Origin: Actinomyces wuliandei
Lineage (GTDB): Bacteria > Actinomycetota > Actinomycetes > Actinomycetales > Actinomycetaceae
Assembly (NCBI RefSeq): GCF_004010955.1
Contig: NZ_CP025227.1
Coordinates: forward strand, 1,488,001-1,552,000
Length of the DNA: 64,000 nucleotides
Reading direction: 5' to 3'
Below are positions 63,723 through 64,000 of the stretch, piece by piece (the stretch's first letter is position 1; every line of letters starts with the position of its first letter). Position numbers and translations under genes: made by a program. Below the pieces are notes generated by a model, which was given only the letters and a program-made list of their open reading frames with translations, did no database searches and had not been told where the DNA came from.

Positions 63723-64000
63723 CCGTCGCCATCTACCTCATAGTCGTCGTGGCCCTGGGACTTGTTGCTGCGGTGCCCAAACTGCCACCCCTAGTGGGAT
63801 TCATCACTGCAGGATTCGTCCTGGGCACTGCGGAGGCACCCACGCTGCCCTAGGTCGGGACCGTCGGAGACCTGGGACCTCCCTCCTGCTGTTCTCCATC
63901 GGCCTCGACCTGGACCCCAGGACCCTAGGCCGCAAGGTCATCACCACCACCGCAGCACGGTGCTCACCGGCCTGGCGGTGGCCTTCTACTCGAAGCTGGC
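63719..64000 (+). pseudogene. Decayed second Kef-type antiporter, cut by window edge
   Basis: ATG at 63719 overlaps the upstream stop (ATGA). The first 44 codons (MTVAIYLIVVVALGL, PPLVGFITAGFVLGTAEAP) parallel the upstream antiporter, then TAG at 63851-63853 ends the frame. Homology goes on (VGTVGDLG), needs a 1-nt shift near 63874 to read LLLFSIGLDLDPRTLG, and another between about 63945 and 63960 to read VLTGLAVAFYSKL. One nonsense change and two frameshifts within 250 nt indicate a pseudogene, unless the assembly is poor at this spot. The rest lies beyond base 64000. Confidence 0.8.

Noticed and set aside
1..64000. tRNA, rRNA, tmRNA genes or CRISPR arrays
   Set aside because: No T-loop-like GGTTCGAATCC, rRNA segment, or regularly spaced repeat was found by reading both strands.

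Overview
The window is high-GC, gene-dense actinobacterial chromosome, most like the Actinomycetaceae (Actinomyces and relatives). Three things point there: a giant type I fatty acid synthase placed behind an acyl-CoA carboxylase pair; actinobacteria-specific genes (mIHF, an ATPase-dead PriA, EF-P with a KPGKGPA loop, a PyrR-type pyr leader); and the gene order pyrR-pyrB-pyrC-pyrF-mihF-gmk-rpoZ-coaBC-metK-priA with fmt-rsmB-rpe. Many promoters show a TAnnnT -10 box, and several genes look leaderless. I saw no rRNA, tRNA, CRISPR array, insertion sequence or phage gene.

Layout. 1-9989 (minus): biotin carboxylase/BCCP, carboxyltransferase and the N-terminal 2080 residues of FAS-I, probably one lipid operon. 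10498-13798 (minus): fmt-rsmB-rpe. 14283-25346 (all plus): an island of arginine deiminase, ornithine carbamoyltransferase, carbamate kinase, an arginine:glycine-type amidinotransferase, an EamA transporter, a creatininase, a BCCT transporter, an MHS-type MFS transporter and a TetR regulator. 25219-35723 (minus): priA, metK, coaBC, rpoZ, gmk, mihF, pyrF, pyrC, pyrB, pyrR. 35966-36673 (plus): a PaiB-family protein. 36807-51006 (minus): nusB, efp, a degenerate shikimate-kinase-like gene, an aroK-aroB fusion, aroC, aroE, mltG, ruvX, alaS, rpsD, a TSUP permease and rarA. 51057-53876 (plus): an MMPL protein. 53863-58771 (minus): a YrdC-domain protein, aspS and two membrane-anchored surface proteins. 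59438-64000 (plus): a DEAD-box helicase, a Kef-type antiporter and a broken second antiporter.

The most interesting region is the island. It sits between priA and fmt, which are neighbours in many actinobacteria, and it is on the opposite strand from both. Its enzymes suggest an inferred cycle: creatinine is opened to creatine; the amidinotransferase, running in reverse, moves the amidino group of creatine or guanidinoacetate onto ornithine to make arginine; the deiminase pathway then converts arginine to NH3, CO2 and ATP and returns ornithine. No arginine/ornithine antiporter and no creatinase is visible, and three transporters of other families are, which fits recycling of ornithine inside the cell. 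Regulation is visible too: 7-6-7 inverted repeats lie over the -10 boxes of tetR and the MFS gene, and a 31-codon arginine-rich leader ORF with a hairpin precedes the amidinotransferase gene.

Other points of note are a PyrR-binding hairpin over the pyrR ribosome binding site, a pyr cluster without carAB or pyrD, a P-loop Lys-to-Cys kinase paralogue, a near-identical 102-bp tandem repeat in the helicase tail, and a decaying antiporter copy at the right edge.
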